Assembly: GCA_945878975.1 (NCBI GenBank)
Contig: CAMCUM010000017.1
Location: 1-52,822 of the forward strand
Direction: 5' to 3'
Length of the DNA: 52,822 nucleotides
DNA from: Legionella genomosp. 1
Lineage (GTDB): Bacteria; Pseudomonadota; Gammaproteobacteria; Legionellales; Legionellaceae
Position 1 is the stretch's first letter; every line of letters begins with the position of its first letter. The translations under genes and the position numbers were made by a program. Of the stretch, positions 38,798 to 47,629 are shown piece after piece. The notes under the pieces were generated by a model, which was not told where the DNA came from, did no database searches, and saw only the letters and a program-made list of their open reading frames with translations.

Positions 38798-39754
38798 CTA
38801 CGCCTTACCAAAATCAAACGCCAAACAAGTACTTAATTGTGTTTGTTGACATGCCAATGCCAATAAACGATCGACGCCCAATGCCACGCCAGAACAAACT
38901 GGCAAGCCATGGTTTAAAGCTTGGAGCAAATAGTCATCAATAGAAGCTAGCGGCTTGCCCTGCACCCTACGCAATTGATTATCTGCATGAAACCGTGCGG
39001 CTTGTAAATCAACATCGGTTAATTCATAAAAACCATTGGCCAATTCAACACCACGATAGTAGACTTCAAAGCGCGCTGCAAAACCGTCAATAATTTGCGC
39101 CAAAGACGCTTGAGAGGGAGGGAAATCTACTATGGCGGTCGGCCCTGTTTCCAGCCCCAACGCAGGTTCAATCACATGACTCATCAATAAAAATAAATAT
39201 TGATCGATGTCCTGCTCTCCTGGATCCAGCACGTTATCCAAATCATAGCGCTGTAGACAAACTTGCAAATCCTGACAAGTCGTTTGAAAAGGATCAATCC
39301 CACAGATATCTTGAAAGACAGCTCGATACGTTCTTTTACGGATGGGGACACAACCGGCTACCGTTTGCAACAATGCGTCCACTTCATTGAGCAGAGTATG
39401 GTGATCTACGGCCAATTGATACCATTCCAACAAAGTAAATTCCGGGTTATGCCATCTGCCTAATTCATCATCACGAAATACACGGGCTAATTGAAAAATA
39501 GGGCCAGAACCAGCCGCCAACAGGCGTTTCATATGATATTCAGGGGACGTCTGCAACGCATAATCATACCCACGAAATCGCGCTGGAATATTTGCCAAAT
39601 ACGGGTCGGTGATGCCATAACGCGCCATAATCGGCGTTTCAACTTCGAGATAGCCTTTCTGGGTAAAAAACTGACGTAAGCTTGCCATGAATTGAGCCCT
39701 GGCCCGCAACATATCTAATGAAGCAGAGGGAAGCCATGTATTGTTTTTTTCCAT
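38798..39754 (-). CDS. epmA: Elongation factor P--(R)-beta-lysine ligase
   Basis: A 318-residue paralogue of class II lysyl-tRNA synthetase without the anticodon-binding domain (also named GenX/PoxA/YjeA). It adds beta-lysine to EF-P. FRGYDYALQTSPEYHMKRLL, IFQLARVFRDDELGRWHNPEFTLLEWYQ (motif 2, given as RVFRDDE and HNPEFTLLEW) and SGVALGVDRLLAL (motif 3) are intact. The start is the ATG at 39754 (MEKNNTW); an in-frame GTG at 39796 has no better support. efp and epmB are not in the window. It converges with gloB, 17 bp apart. Confidence 0.94.
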   Translation of the reverse strand: MEKNNTWLPSASLDMLRARAQFMASLRQFFTQKGYLEVETPIMARYGITDPYLANIPARFRGYDYALQTSPEYHMKRLLAAGSGPIFQLARVFRDDELGRWHNPEFTLLEWYQLAVDHHTLLNEVDALLQTVAGCVPIRKRTYRAVFQDICGIDPFQTTCQDLQVCLQRYDLDNVLDPGEQDIDQYLFLLMSHVIEPALGLETGPTAIVDFPPSQASLAQIIDGFAARFEVYYRGVELANGFYELTDVDLQAARFHADNQLRRVQGKPLASIDDYLLQALNHGLPVCSGVALGVDRLLALACQQTQLSTCLAFDFGKA

Positions 39755-39821
39755 AATAATCGCCACAAATAAGGAGCGGTTCGGTGAGGTGAGCACAGTG
39801 CAATATTGTAAACCGTTTACA

Positions 39822-39987
39822 ATATACCCTTCACGAATGAGTTTTAGATTTTTATGCTATCGCTTTTTGCCTGTGCGTTTTGATTAAAAACTCGCAATAG
39901 AGCTTGCTACTACTCGCTTTTAATCAAAACACACAAGCAAAAATCAAGTCGCCTAAAACACCTAAAACTCATCCGTAAAGGGTATAT
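39822..39987. repeat. 166-bp nested imperfect palindrome between epmA and sufT
   Basis: Outer arms at 39822-39847 (ATATACCCTTCACGAATGAG...) and 39962-39987 (...CCGTAAAGGGTATAT) pair with few mismatches. Inner arms at 39864-39889 and 39918-39943 (TTTTGATTAAAA with TTTTAATCAAAA) pair closely as well. It ends 2 bp from the sufT stop codon. It could fold into one long stem and end the suf transcript, but the size and shape also suit a MITE-like element. Confidence 0.8.
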
Positions 39988-39989
39988 CA

Positions 39990-40331
39990 TCAATAAAACA
40001 TCCCCAATTCCAACCGGGCTGCTTCCGACATGCGCTCTTGTGTCCAAGGCGGCTCCCAGACAATCTCCACCGTGCAATCTTTCACACCAGCGACTTCATT
40101 GACCGATCGCTCTACCGTACCTGGAAAAGTTTGCGCGACTGGGCAACCTGGCGACGTCAACGTCATAAGGATATGCACATGCTGATCGTCGTGCACCCTC
40201 ACTTCATAAATCAAACCCAAATCGTAAATATTCACCGGAATTTCTGGATCAAAAATGGTTTTCAACTGCGCAATGACCAGTTCTTCTAAATTGATTGCAG
40301 GTACTTCAGGCTTTTTTTTGAACCCTAACAT
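39990..40331 (-). CDS. sufT: SufT, MIP18/DUF59 Fe-S assembly factor
   Basis: A 113-residue DUF59/MIP18 protein: IFDPEIPVNIYDLGLIYEV, ILMTLTSPGCPVAQTFPG with the conserved Cys, and VEIVWEPPWTQERMSEAAR. SufT helps mature Fe-S proteins under demand and is usually the last gene in SUF operons of this type. It starts 7 bp after sufU. Confidence 0.94.
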   Translation of the reverse strand: MLGFKKKPEVPAINLEELVIAQLKTIFDPEIPVNIYDLGLIYEVRVHDDQHVHILMTLTSPGCPVAQTFPGTVERSVNEVAGVKDCTVEIVWEPPWTQERMSEAARLELGMFY

Positions 40332-40338
40332 AGTGATC

Positions 40339-40785
40339 TCACTCAGTCACGACCGTTTTGGCATCATGGTGTAATGCAGCTTCTAATGTATGCCATGCCA
40401 AAGTAGCACATTTCACTCGTGCGGGAAAGGCCCTTACGCCAGCCAAAATCGTTAATTTATTCATATTCAACGACTGAACGCTCTGCTCATCAGTTAACAT
40501 ATTATGAAATTGTTCAAACAAAGCATGTGCAGCTTCCAAAGATAAGCCACTAACTGCGTCGGTCATCAATGAGGCCGATGCTTGCGAAATCGCACAGCCA
40601 CAGCCCAAAAAACTGACCTCTTGAATACAGTCTTTGTCTATCTGTACAAATACAGTCAATTTATCACCGCATAAAGGATTGTAGCCCTGCGCACGATGCG
40701 TAGCATGCGCCATATTGTAATGATGCCTTGGATGTTTGCTGTGATCGATAATCACTTCTTGATACAATTCTCTTAAATCATTCAT
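40339..40785 (-). CDS. sufU: SufU-type Fe-S assembly protein
   Basis: A 148-residue IscU/NifU-like protein with the SufU features: NPLCGDKLTVF, FLGCGCAISQASASLM and ARVKCATLAWHTLEAAL supply the three conserved cysteines and Asp, with the insertion before the last Cys that separates SufU from IscU. In Bacillus SufU is a zinc protein that takes sulfur from SufS. It overlaps sufS by one base. No sufE or sufA is in this operon, so SufU is the likely sulfur acceptor here. Confidence 0.93.
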   Translation of the reverse strand: MNDLRELYQEVIIDHSKHPRHHYNMAHATHRAQGYNPLCGDKLTVFVQIDKDCIQEVSFLGCGCAISQASASLMTDAVSGLSLEAAHALFEQFHNMLTDEQSVQSLNMNKLTILAGVRAFPARVKCATLAWHTLEAALHHDAKTVVTE

Positions 40786-42026
40786 CAGGCAAATACCTTC
40801 TCAGCTTTTTTGAGCACCTCAATACAGCGGTCGATTTCTTCAAAAGTATTATAGACAGCCATAGAAATCCGGGTCGTAGCCGGCACATTATAAAAATCCA
40901 TCAACGGCATTGCACAATGATGCCCCGCACGCACTTCAATCCCCTCATTATCCAGAATAGTACCGACATCATGTGCATGCACATGCGGATGCAATAAAGA
41001 CACCAATGGTACTTTATCATTTGCTGCACCAATGATCTGAAATTGCGTTTGCTCTTGCAAACTTTTTTCCAAATACTGTAACAATGCGTTTTCATAACGC
41101 ATCACTTCGGTCATATCTAATGTCCATAAATAATCTACTGCAGCGCCTAGACCGATGGCACCCACAATATTAGGCGTACCTGCTTCAAACTTATTTGGAA
41201 GCGCTGCATATTCTGTGGCTTCAAAACTCACATACTGAATCATTTCTCCCCCACCTTGATAGGGTAGCATGTCATCCAAAAAAGCAGTGCGGCCCCACAA
41301 TACCCCTATCCCGGTCGGACCATACATTTTATGTCCAGAAAAAGCATAAAAATCACAATCTAAATCTTGCACATCAACCGGCATATGGGCCATCGCTTGT
41401 GCCCCATCTACCAACACCAAAACATCATGCGCATGTGCCATTTCAATCATTTTTTTGATGGGATTAATCGTGCCAATAGCATTCGACGCATGCGTAATCG
41501 CCAAAAATTTGGTTTTATCCGTCAACTTCTTGGCAAATTCATCCAAGAGAATGTCGCCTTCTACTGAAATAGGCACCACCACCAATTCAGCACCGGTTTG
41601 ACTACAAACCATTTGCCAAGGCACGATATTAGAATGATGTTCTAACATGGTCACTAAAATTTGATCGCCAGGCCCAACTCGCGGGCGCAGAAAACTTTGT
41701 GCCACCAAATTAACCGCCTCGGTTGTACCCCGCACGAAAATACACTCGTGCTCATGCTGAGCATTCAATAAATGAGATACTTTGTCTCGTGCTTGCTCAT
41801 ACAATAAGGTAGCCCGCACACTCAAAGCATGCACACCGCGATGTACATTGGCATTATCATGTTCGTAGAACGCTGTCATAGCGTCAATCACCGAACGAGG
41901 CTTTTGCGAAGTGGAGGCACTATCCAAATAAATCAAAGGATGACCAAATATTTGCTGATTCAAAATAGGAAAATCCTGACGAATAGCTGGCAAATCTAAT
42001 GCAAAAGATGTGGGTTTGTCACTCAT
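40785..42026 (-). CDS. sufS: Cysteine desulfurase SufS
   Basis: A 413-residue class II PLP cysteine desulfurase that supplies sulfur for Fe-S clusters. FLAITHASNAIGTINPI and YAFSGHKMYGPTGIGVLWG (PLP-binding Lys in SGHK) and EVRAGHHCAMPLM (catalytic Cys) are intact. The start is the ATG at 42026, behind GTAGGAG and sharing one base with the sufD TAA stop (TAATG), so translation is coupled. Confidence 0.97.
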   Translation of the reverse strand: MSDKPTSFALDLPAIRQDFPILNQQIFGHPLIYLDSASTSQKPRSVIDAMTAFYEHDNANVHRGVHALSVRATLLYEQARDKVSHLLNAQHEHECIFVRGTTEAVNLVAQSFLRPRVGPGDQILVTMLEHHSNIVPWQMVCSQTGAELVVVPISVEGDILLDEFAKKLTDKTKFLAITHASNAIGTINPIKKMIEMAHAHDVLVLVDGAQAMAHMPVDVQDLDCDFYAFSGHKMYGPTGIGVLWGRTAFLDDMLPYQGGGEMIQYVSFEATEYAALPNKFEAGTPNIVGAIGLGAAVDYLWTLDMTEVMRYENALLQYLEKSLQEQTQFQIIGAANDKVPLVSLLHPHVHAHDVGTILDNEGIEVRAGHHCAMPLMDFYNVPATTRISMAVYNTFEEIDRCIEVLKKAEKVFA

Positions 42027-43330
42027 TAACTTACTCCTACGACCCTTGATTTCAACCAAGCCGCAAATTCATCGTTCCCAATTGTGCGGAGATTGTCTGC
42101 AACGAAACCTTGAATCAAATACTCTGTCGCTTCTTGTATTCCAATCCCTCTGGTTGCAAAGTAAAATAACGCGTCGGAGTCCAATTGACCTACCGTTGCA
42201 CCATGCGTACATTGCACATCATCAGCGGCGATATCTAATTGCGGTTTGGTATCCACTTCGGCTTGTTTTGATAACAATAGATTTTTATTTTGTTGCTGTG
42301 CCAACGTTTTCTGCGCATGACGTGCCACATGTATTTGACCGTTGAACACGGCATGAGCGGCATCACTGACAATGCCTTTATAATCCTGTTGGCTTGTCCC
42401 ATGCGGTGCATCATGATACACCCAAGTATGGTGATCCATGTGTTGCTGCCCTTTCGGAGTATAAATACCATTTAAATAACAACGTGCTTGCGGTTCTTGC
42501 AAAACAAAACATGCATCAAACCTTGACCATAAGGCGCCAAAACTCAAAGCATGACTATCGATTTGCCCACCCGCCGCAACCTTGGCTGCGACATGCCCAA
42601 CATGCCATGCCGCTTTGCTTTCACGTTGCAGTTTATAATGTTTCAAATAAGCTTTGGGGCCAACCCAAGCTTCTGTCACCACATTCGTATAATAACTGAG
42701 ATCAGTTGATCCTTGATAATCTTCAATGAGCGATAAATTCGCACCAGATTCCATCACAACGACATGCCGTAAGTATACAGCTTGCTCAGCTTGCGTTTGC
42801 CAATGTACTAACAAAATCGGCTCCGCAATACAAACATGCTCAGGCACATAAATAAACAGTCCCAAATGCAACATTGCGGAATTTTGCGCATGAAAACCAT
42901 GTTGCGTACGCAAAATTTTATCCAAATAAGGGGTTATTTTTTCTGGAACTGTTTGCAATGCTTCTAAGATCGGCGCGACAATAACGCCAGGAGGCAGCAT
43001 CTTACGCAGCTCATCAAGCCCCATCAGAACGCCATCCACAAATACCAATTTATGCCCCCAAGGCACATCCATTTGTTTATGAACGATCACGTGCTCGTCA
43101 TGCGAGCCAGCAGCTCTCTCAGTAGATTGAAACTGGTGCTTTAAAAACGGCAAAACGGACGAATAGCGCCAATCTTCATCGCGACGTGCCGGAAAACCCA
43201 AGCGCGTAAACTCGGCCAAACCTTGTTGACGTAAAACTTGCAACGTCGCATGCTCTACTGCAGTGTGTTCCGCCTCGTGTTGATAAAATTGAACGGGTGT
43301 TTGTCCGGTGGTAGCAGCAGAGACAGTCAT
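42026..43330 (-). CDS. sufD: Fe-S assembly scaffold subunit SufD
   Basis: A 434-residue beta-helix protein that pairs with SufB on the SufBC2D scaffold. The N-terminal helical part (FTRLGFPARRDEDWRYS) and the C-terminal block CTHGATVGQLDSDALFYFATRG are characteristic. It overlaps sufC by 4 bp and sufS by 1 bp. Confidence 0.96.
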   Translation of the reverse strand: MTVSAATTGQTPVQFYQHEAEHTAVEHATLQVLRQQGLAEFTRLGFPARRDEDWRYSSVLPFLKHQFQSTERAAGSHDEHVIVHKQMDVPWGHKLVFVDGVLMGLDELRKMLPPGVIVAPILEALQTVPEKITPYLDKILRTQHGFHAQNSAMLHLGLFIYVPEHVCIAEPILLVHWQTQAEQAVYLRHVVVMESGANLSLIEDYQGSTDLSYYTNVVTEAWVGPKAYLKHYKLQRESKAAWHVGHVAAKVAAGGQIDSHALSFGALWSRFDACFVLQEPQARCYLNGIYTPKGQQHMDHHTWVYHDAPHGTSQQDYKGIVSDAAHAVFNGQIHVARHAQKTLAQQQNKNLLLSKQAEVDTKPQLDIAADDVQCTHGATVGQLDSDALFYFATRGIGIQEATEYLIQGFVADNLRTIGNDEFAAWLKSRVVGVS

Positions 43331-44079
43331 GCTTGAGGCACCTCATCTAACCACGCATACCCTTTTTTCTCTAATTCTAATGCAAGTGATTTATCACCAG
43401 ATTTTATAATCTGCCCATTTGCCAAAACATGAACATAATCAGGCGTAATATAATCCAACAAACGTTGGTAATGCGTCACCAAAATAATGGCTCTCTCTGG
43501 ACTACGCATCGTATTGACGCCATCCGCAATCACTCGTAATGCGTCAATATCCAAACCCGAATCGGTTTCATCTAAAATAGCCAATTTTGGTTCCAAAGCC
43601 ACCATTTGCAAAATTTCATTACGTTTTTTTTCACCACCGGAAAAACCTTCATTGATACCGCGATACAAAAAACTCTCATCCATATCGAGTAATTCACAGC
43701 GTGCACGAATAAAACTTAGAAATTCTATCGCATCTAATGTCTGCTTGCCTTGTCCTTGCCGGACAGCATTCACCGCCGATTTCAAGAAATTGATATTGGT
43801 CACACCCGGTACTTCAACGGGATATTGAAAAGACATAAAAATACCAGCTCTGGCACGTTGCTCTGGATTCAGAGCCAATAAATCTTGTCCCAAATACTCC
43901 ACCGTCCCACGTGTCACTTCATACATAGGATGACCGGCTAAAATCTTGGACAACGTACTTTTGCCTGAACCATTCGGTCCCATGATGGCATGAACTTCAC
44001 CAGCCCGAACCTGCAAATTGATGCCTTTTAAAACGCTTTGTTCCTGAACGGAAGCATATAACTCATTAATTTTTAACAT
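43327..44079 (-). CDS. sufC: Fe-S assembly ATPase SufC
   Basis: A 250-residue ABC ATPase that drives SufBC2D. Walker A is MGPNGSGKSTLSKIL, the Q-loop lies in SFQYPVEVPGV, the signature is GFSGGEKKRNEILQM, and Walker B is LAILDETDSGLDID. The ATG at 44079 follows a second in-frame ATG at 44082 that overlaps the sufB stop; either could be used. Confidence 0.97.
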   Translation of the reverse strand: MLKINELYASVQEQSVLKGINLQVRAGEVHAIMGPNGSGKSTLSKILAGHPMYEVTRGTVEYLGQDLLALNPEQRARAGIFMSFQYPVEVPGVTNINFLKSAVNAVRQGQGKQTLDAIEFLSFIRARCELLDMDESFLYRGINEGFSGGEKKRNEILQMVALEPKLAILDETDSGLDIDALRVIADGVNTMRSPERAIILVTHYQRLLDYITPDYVHVLANGQIIKSGDKSLALELEKKGYAWLDEVPQA

Positions 44080-44081
44080 CA

Positions 44082-45530
44082 TTATCCGACTGCCCCTTCT
44101 AAACTGATACCCAATAATTTGGTTGCCTCAACAGCAAATTCCATGGGTAATTCTTTGATAACCTGTTTACAAAAACCATTCACAATCATCGTCACAGCGT
44201 TCTCTAAATCGATACCGCGTTGCTGACAATAGAATAACTGGTCTTCAGAAATTTTAGAGGTACTAGCCTCATGTTCCACTTGTGCACTAGGCTCTTTCAC
44301 TTCAATATAAGGCATGGTTTTTGCGGTGCAATTATCACCCATCAATAAGGAGTCGCATTGCGTATAATTACGTGCATTCACAGCTGTCGGTGCAATACGC
44401 ACCAAGCCCCGATAAACGTTATCCGATTGTCCCGCACTAATTCCCTTGGCAATAATAGTAGAGCGCGTGTTTTTTCCCAAATGAATCATTTTGGTGCCCG
44501 TATCAGCTTGCTGATGATGATTCGTGACAGCGACAGAATAAAACTCACCGACTGAATCATCGCCTTGCAAGACCACACTTGGATATTTCCAGGTAATAGC
44601 AGAGCCAGTTTCAATTTGGGTCCAAGAAATTTTAGATTGCTTGCCGCGACATGCGCCGCGTTTGGTCACAAAATTATAAATACCGCCTTTCCCATCTTTG
44701 TCGCCGGGATACCAATTTTGGACCGTAGAATATTTAATTTTGGCTCGATCTAAAGCAACCAATTCGACCACCGCCGCATGCAATTGATTTTCATCACGCA
44801 TCGGCGCAGTACACCCCTCTAAATAGGACACAGAGCTCTCTTCATCAGCAATAATCAAAGTACGCTCAAATTGCCCGGTATTGGCTGCATTAATACGAAA
44901 ATAGGTCGATAACTCCATTGGACAACGAACGCCTTTGGGGATATAAACAAAGGATCCATCGCTGAAAACCGCAGAATTAAGGGTCGCAAAAAAATTGTCG
45001 CGATACGGAACGACAGAACCCAAATATTTTTTGACCAAATCTGGACAAATATGAACGGCTTCTGACAAAGGACAAAAAATAATCCCCTGTTCCGCTAATT
45101 TAGCCTTAAAAGTCGTTGCAACCGATACGCTATCAAACACAGCATCCACAGCAACACCGGCCAAGAGTTTCTGTTCATTTAATGGAATGCCAAGTTTTTC
45201 ATAGGTACGTAATAATTCCGGATCAACCTCATCCAAACTTTGTGGCCCATCTTGCATTTTTTTAGGCGCAGAATAATATGAAATAGACTGATAATCGATC
45301 TCTGGGAATTGCGCAGTAGACCAAGTTGGTGTGACCATCGTCTGCCAATGTCGAAAAGCTTGTAAGCGCCATTCCAACAAGAACTCAGGTTCTTTCTTGA
45401 TAGCCGACAAACGTCGAACCACGGACTCATCCAAACCTGGAGGAAAGGTTTCCACTTCAATATCTGTCACAAACCCATGCTGATAATCTCGATCGAGCAC
45501 GGTTTGAATCTGTTCATTTTTTTGCGCCAC
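44082..45530 (-). CDS. sufB: Fe-S assembly scaffold subunit SufB
   Basis: A 482-residue SufB, the subunit on which the cluster is built. The core includes [59 protein letters not shown] and [20 protein letters not shown], all standard. It begins with GTG 3 bp after the icmQ stop codon; its ribosome-binding site GGAG is formed by the last two codons of icmQ. It is the first gene of sufBCDSUT and has no iscR-like regulator next to it. Confidence 0.97.
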   Translation of the reverse strand: MAQKNEQIQTVLDRDYQHGFVTDIEVETFPPGLDESVVRRLSAIKKEPEFLLEWRLQAFRHWQTMVTPTWSTAQFPEIDYQSISYYSAPKKMQDGPQSLDEVDPELLRTYEKLGIPLNEQKLLAGVAVDAVFDSVSVATTFKAKLAEQGIIFCPLSEAVHICPDLVKKYLGSVVPYRDNFFATLNSAVFSDGSFVYIPKGVRCPMELSTYFRINAANTGQFERTLIIADEESSVSYLEGCTAPMRDENQLHAAVVELVALDRAKIKYSTVQNWYPGDKDGKGGIYNFVTKRGACRGKQSKISWTQIETGSAITWKYPSVVLQGDDSVGEFYSVAVTNHHQQADTGTKMIHLGKNTRSTIIAKGISAGQSDNVYRGLVRIAPTAVNARNYTQCDSLLMGDNCTAKTMPYIEVKEPSAQVEHEASTSKISEDQLFYCQQRGIDLENAVTMIVNGFCKQVIKELPMEFAVEATKLLGISLEGAVG

Positions 45531-45533
45531 AAA

Positions 45534-46106
45534 TCACTCCACTTTAACCAAGCGTCCATGCAAATAACGGTATTTGCCAGTCAGATGAAAAAAATACTCA
45601 ATGTTTTCTAAATCAATAGCGTTATCTTTTAAGACCAGTATAGGCTTTCCTAATTTATCCATAGGAACTTTGTCCGGGCTTAATTGTATAATCTCTGTAT
45701 CATTCACATAAAATGACACATAAGCTTCATTAATTTTCTTCTCTTTCGTCTTGATGATATTTTGAGCATCTTCTTCATTGGCATACACTGGGCGCGAAAC
45801 AATTTGACGACGTAAATTCGCAAGAATTCTTTCCCAAGCTGCTATATTGATGCCCTCCAAAGAATACAAACTAATATAAACCAGTTTATGACTCGCAGAG
45901 AGTTGAGCCCTATGTGCAATGTACTCTGGAGTATCCGTTTCGCCTTCTTCATATTTGGTGATTTTCGCCGCCAAATCATCCCGGATAACATGCAATTGTT
46001 TGCAAAGCATGATAATAAAACTGCTTTCATTCCAAGGACCTGCAGTTAATGCTTCATCCAAAGCTTGCAATGTTTTCTTCGCTTTAATAAGGTTATCATC
46101 ATCCAT
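45534..46106 (-). CDS. icmQ: Dot/Icm protein IcmQ
   Basis: A 190-residue protein matching IcmQ. The N-terminal helical region (KKTLQALDEALTAGPWNESS) binds membranes and IcmR; the C-terminal domain has the most recognisable blocks: SLYSLEGINIAAWERILANL, RRQIVSRPVYANEEDA, INEAYVSFYV, DKVPMDKLGKPILVLKD and AIDLENIEYFFHL. In Legionella IcmQ inserts into membranes, binds NAD through an ADP-ribosyltransferase-like fold and is held in check by IcmR. It follows the icmR-position gene and leads directly into sufB rather than icmP. The start could be the TTG at 46115; no clear ribosome-binding site decides. Confidence 0.92.
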   Translation of the reverse strand: MDDDNLIKAKKTLQALDEALTAGPWNESSFIIMLCKQLHVIRDDLAAKITKYEEGETDTPEYIAHRAQLSASHKLVYISLYSLEGINIAAWERILANLRRQIVSRPVYANEEDAQNIIKTKEKKINEAYVSFYVNDTEIIQLSPDKVPMDKLGKPILVLKDNAIDLENIEYFFHLTGKYRYLHGRLVKVE

Positions 46107-46240
46107 ATCAGTCAAATCGTACAGTCAATCTTTCTATTCTACCATTAAATGACAAAGAAGTGACAGTTTTCTAAGAAAGAAGCTTGATACAGCACGATTT
46201 TGAGAGTCGTCTTTTTTGGGGGGGTAACAACGAAGAATGG

Positions 46241-46328
46241 TAGCCCGGGTGAAGCGACAGCGTAACCCGGGAATGTAAATCATGCCGAAAATTTTTTAGA
46301 ATCCCGGGTTGCAATGCACCCGATCTAC
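46241..46328. repeat. REP-like CCCGGGT repeat between the icmR-position gene and icmQ
   Basis: TAGCCCGGGTGAAGCGACAG and CGTAACCCGGG form one hairpin (CCCGGGT 46244-46250 with ACCCGGG 46265-46271), and ATCCCGGGTTGCAATGCACC follows. This resembles the AGCGCAGCGTAACCCGGG-type repeats common in gammaproteobacteria. A G7 run lies just before it near 46218. Confidence 0.75.
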
Positions 46329-46348
46329 GATAATACTCAGAAAATACT

Positions 46349-46756
46349 CTATCCACCCGAATTTGAAGAACCGCCAAAGCCTGGAGATCGGTGCTCTTCG
46401 TCTTGCGGTGCAGTGGTCGATGGTGTCATAACATCTTCCCGACCTTTGAACATAGTACCTTTATAATCGCTCGGACTAACAACGTCAGACTTCACTTCGC
46501 TCGGACTAACAACGTGAGACTTCACTTCGCTCGATGGCGTAGAAAGAATCGGATTCACAGCGTGCGCAACAGAGCTTTGTTTCACAACCGCTTCTAATTT
46601 TGGTTTATATAGGGTTGCATACACTGTAGGCCCGAATTGCTCCCTGGTATTTGCCGCATTCATCAGCACTTGTGTGCGTTGTTGCACCGCCGCATCCGTC
46701 TCTGCTAATGACTGTTCGTGTTTATCTAACTTCGGATCCATATTCATTTTGCCCAT
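46349..46756 (-). CDS. Candidate IcmR functional homologue (FIR)
   Basis: A 135-residue protein in the slot between icmS and icmQ that icmR fills in Legionella pneumophila. I see no sequence similarity to IcmR, but genes in this slot are known to diverge strongly while keeping function. The first 60 or so residues look helical (DKHEQSLAETDAAVQQRTQV, then EQFGPTVYATLYKPKLEAVV), which could form the IcmQ-binding part. The second half is low complexity, with tandem SEVKSHVVSP/SEVKSDVVSP repeats and a Gly/Ser-rich tail. The ATG at 46756 is 11 nt from a GAGG; a GTG at 46768 overlaps that site. Confidence 0.6.
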   Translation of the reverse strand: MGKMNMDPKLDKHEQSLAETDAAVQQRTQVLMNAANTREQFGPTVYATLYKPKLEAVVKQSSVAHAVNPILSTPSSEVKSHVVSPSEVKSDVVSPSDYKGTMFKGREDVMTPSTTAPQDEEHRSPGFGGSSNSGG

Positions 46757-46873
46757 GATAGCAAACACCTCATCAAAAAAATAAAACTCTATGCCTATAA
46801 TTATAGCAGATATTAACTTAACACAACGTTAAGAACCATAATATTTTTCCAAGAATCAGGCTGATCTTAAGAT

Positions 46874-46945
46874 GTTGACAATTCATCTCCCGAAGCACTA
46901 CATCCCGCGGCTTGTCTGCGGGATGTAGTGTTTTGAATTGTCAAC
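46874..46945. repeat. 72-bp nested perfect palindrome between icmS and the icmR-position gene
   Basis: Outer arms GTTGACAATTCA (46874-46885) and TGAATTGTCAAC (46934-46945) are perfect, and so are inner arms CACTACATCCCGC (46896-46908) and GCGGGATGTAGTG (46918-46930). The core CCGCGGCTTGTC recurs at 52709-52720, and the outer arms recur at 1040-1088. A fold of this stability in the leader of the icmR-position gene could affect expression of icmQ and sufB. Confidence 0.85.
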
Positions 46946-47021
46946 TCGCCCTAGAAACATCCTTAAATTTTTTAGCCAATTTATCAGTTTTGCAGACCGG
47001 AAATAACTTTGGCGACGGTGC

Positions 47022-47366
47022 CTAATCATACATCAGCTCATCTAAGGGCGTATAATCCTTGCTAGGCCCACCCACCATTAATTCATTCAACACATCTGTC
47101 ATACACAACAAACGTAATGAATTAGGGGTCACCTCATCAAAAATCACTTCAATCCCCAATAATGAACCCTCTGCATCATTGAAGCTCACGCCAAGCCCGT
47201 AGCCTAGGCATAAAGAACTTAATTGATCTGCGCGTCGCGCAAAAGCTGGTAATAAACCCTGTGGTGAAAATACTTCGTCATAACTCACAAATCGATCGTT
47301 TAAATAAAATTTTGCATTCATAGCTGCAGCGATTTTAATCATACATTTGGAGAGGTTTGTTTCCAT
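47022..47366 (-). CDS. icmS: Dot/Icm adaptor IcmS
   Basis: A 114-residue protein that matches IcmS closely in length and sequence: SKCMIKIAAAMNAKFYLNDR, FVSYDEVFSPQGLLPAFARR, ADQLSSLCLGYGLGVSFNDA, IFDEVTPNSLRLLCMTDVLN and PSKDYTPLDELMYD. IcmS works with IcmW (not in the window) as a cytoplasmic chaperone-adaptor that presents effectors to the coupling complex of the type IVB system. It starts immediately after the icmT stop codon. Confidence 0.96.
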   Translation of the reverse strand: METNLSKCMIKIAAAMNAKFYLNDRFVSYDEVFSPQGLLPAFARRADQLSSLCLGYGLGVSFNDAEGSLLGIEVIFDEVTPNSLRLLCMTDVLNELMVGGPSKDYTPLDELMYD

Positions 47367-47627
47367 TTAACGCCACCAAGGAATAGCGAATTTTACTGGT
47401 CCAGCAAAAAATAACCGTAACCAACGCAAAAAAACGGGCACTGTAAAACCATAATGCTCTAAAATACCGAAAAAAACGGCAGATACAATGACTAAAATAC
47501 CGGTCCACACTTTGATGTGCATCAAAAACAAAAAAATGGGAAAAGCGGCCCTTGCATCCACCAAAAAAAACCTCGCAGAACGCGCCGAGTCTCGCCAATG
47601 AGCGGATGGAGAAAAGTTCTCAGCCAT
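47367..47627 (-). CDS. icmT: Dot/Icm protein IcmT
   Basis: An 86-residue inner-membrane protein matching IcmT: AHWRDSARSARFFLVDARAA, two hydrophobic segments (FPIFLFLMHIKVWTGILVIV and a following stretch), GFTVPVFLRWLRLFFAG and the terminal PWWR. IcmT is needed for Dot/Icm function and for escape from the host cell. The start is the ATG at 47627, 2 bp after the stop of the small acidic ORF upstream. Confidence 0.95.
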   Translation of the reverse strand: MAENFSPSAHWRDSARSARFFLVDARAAFPIFLFLMHIKVWTGILVIVSAVFFGILEHYGFTVPVFLRWLRLFFAGPVKFAIPWWR

Positions 47628-47629
47628 AC

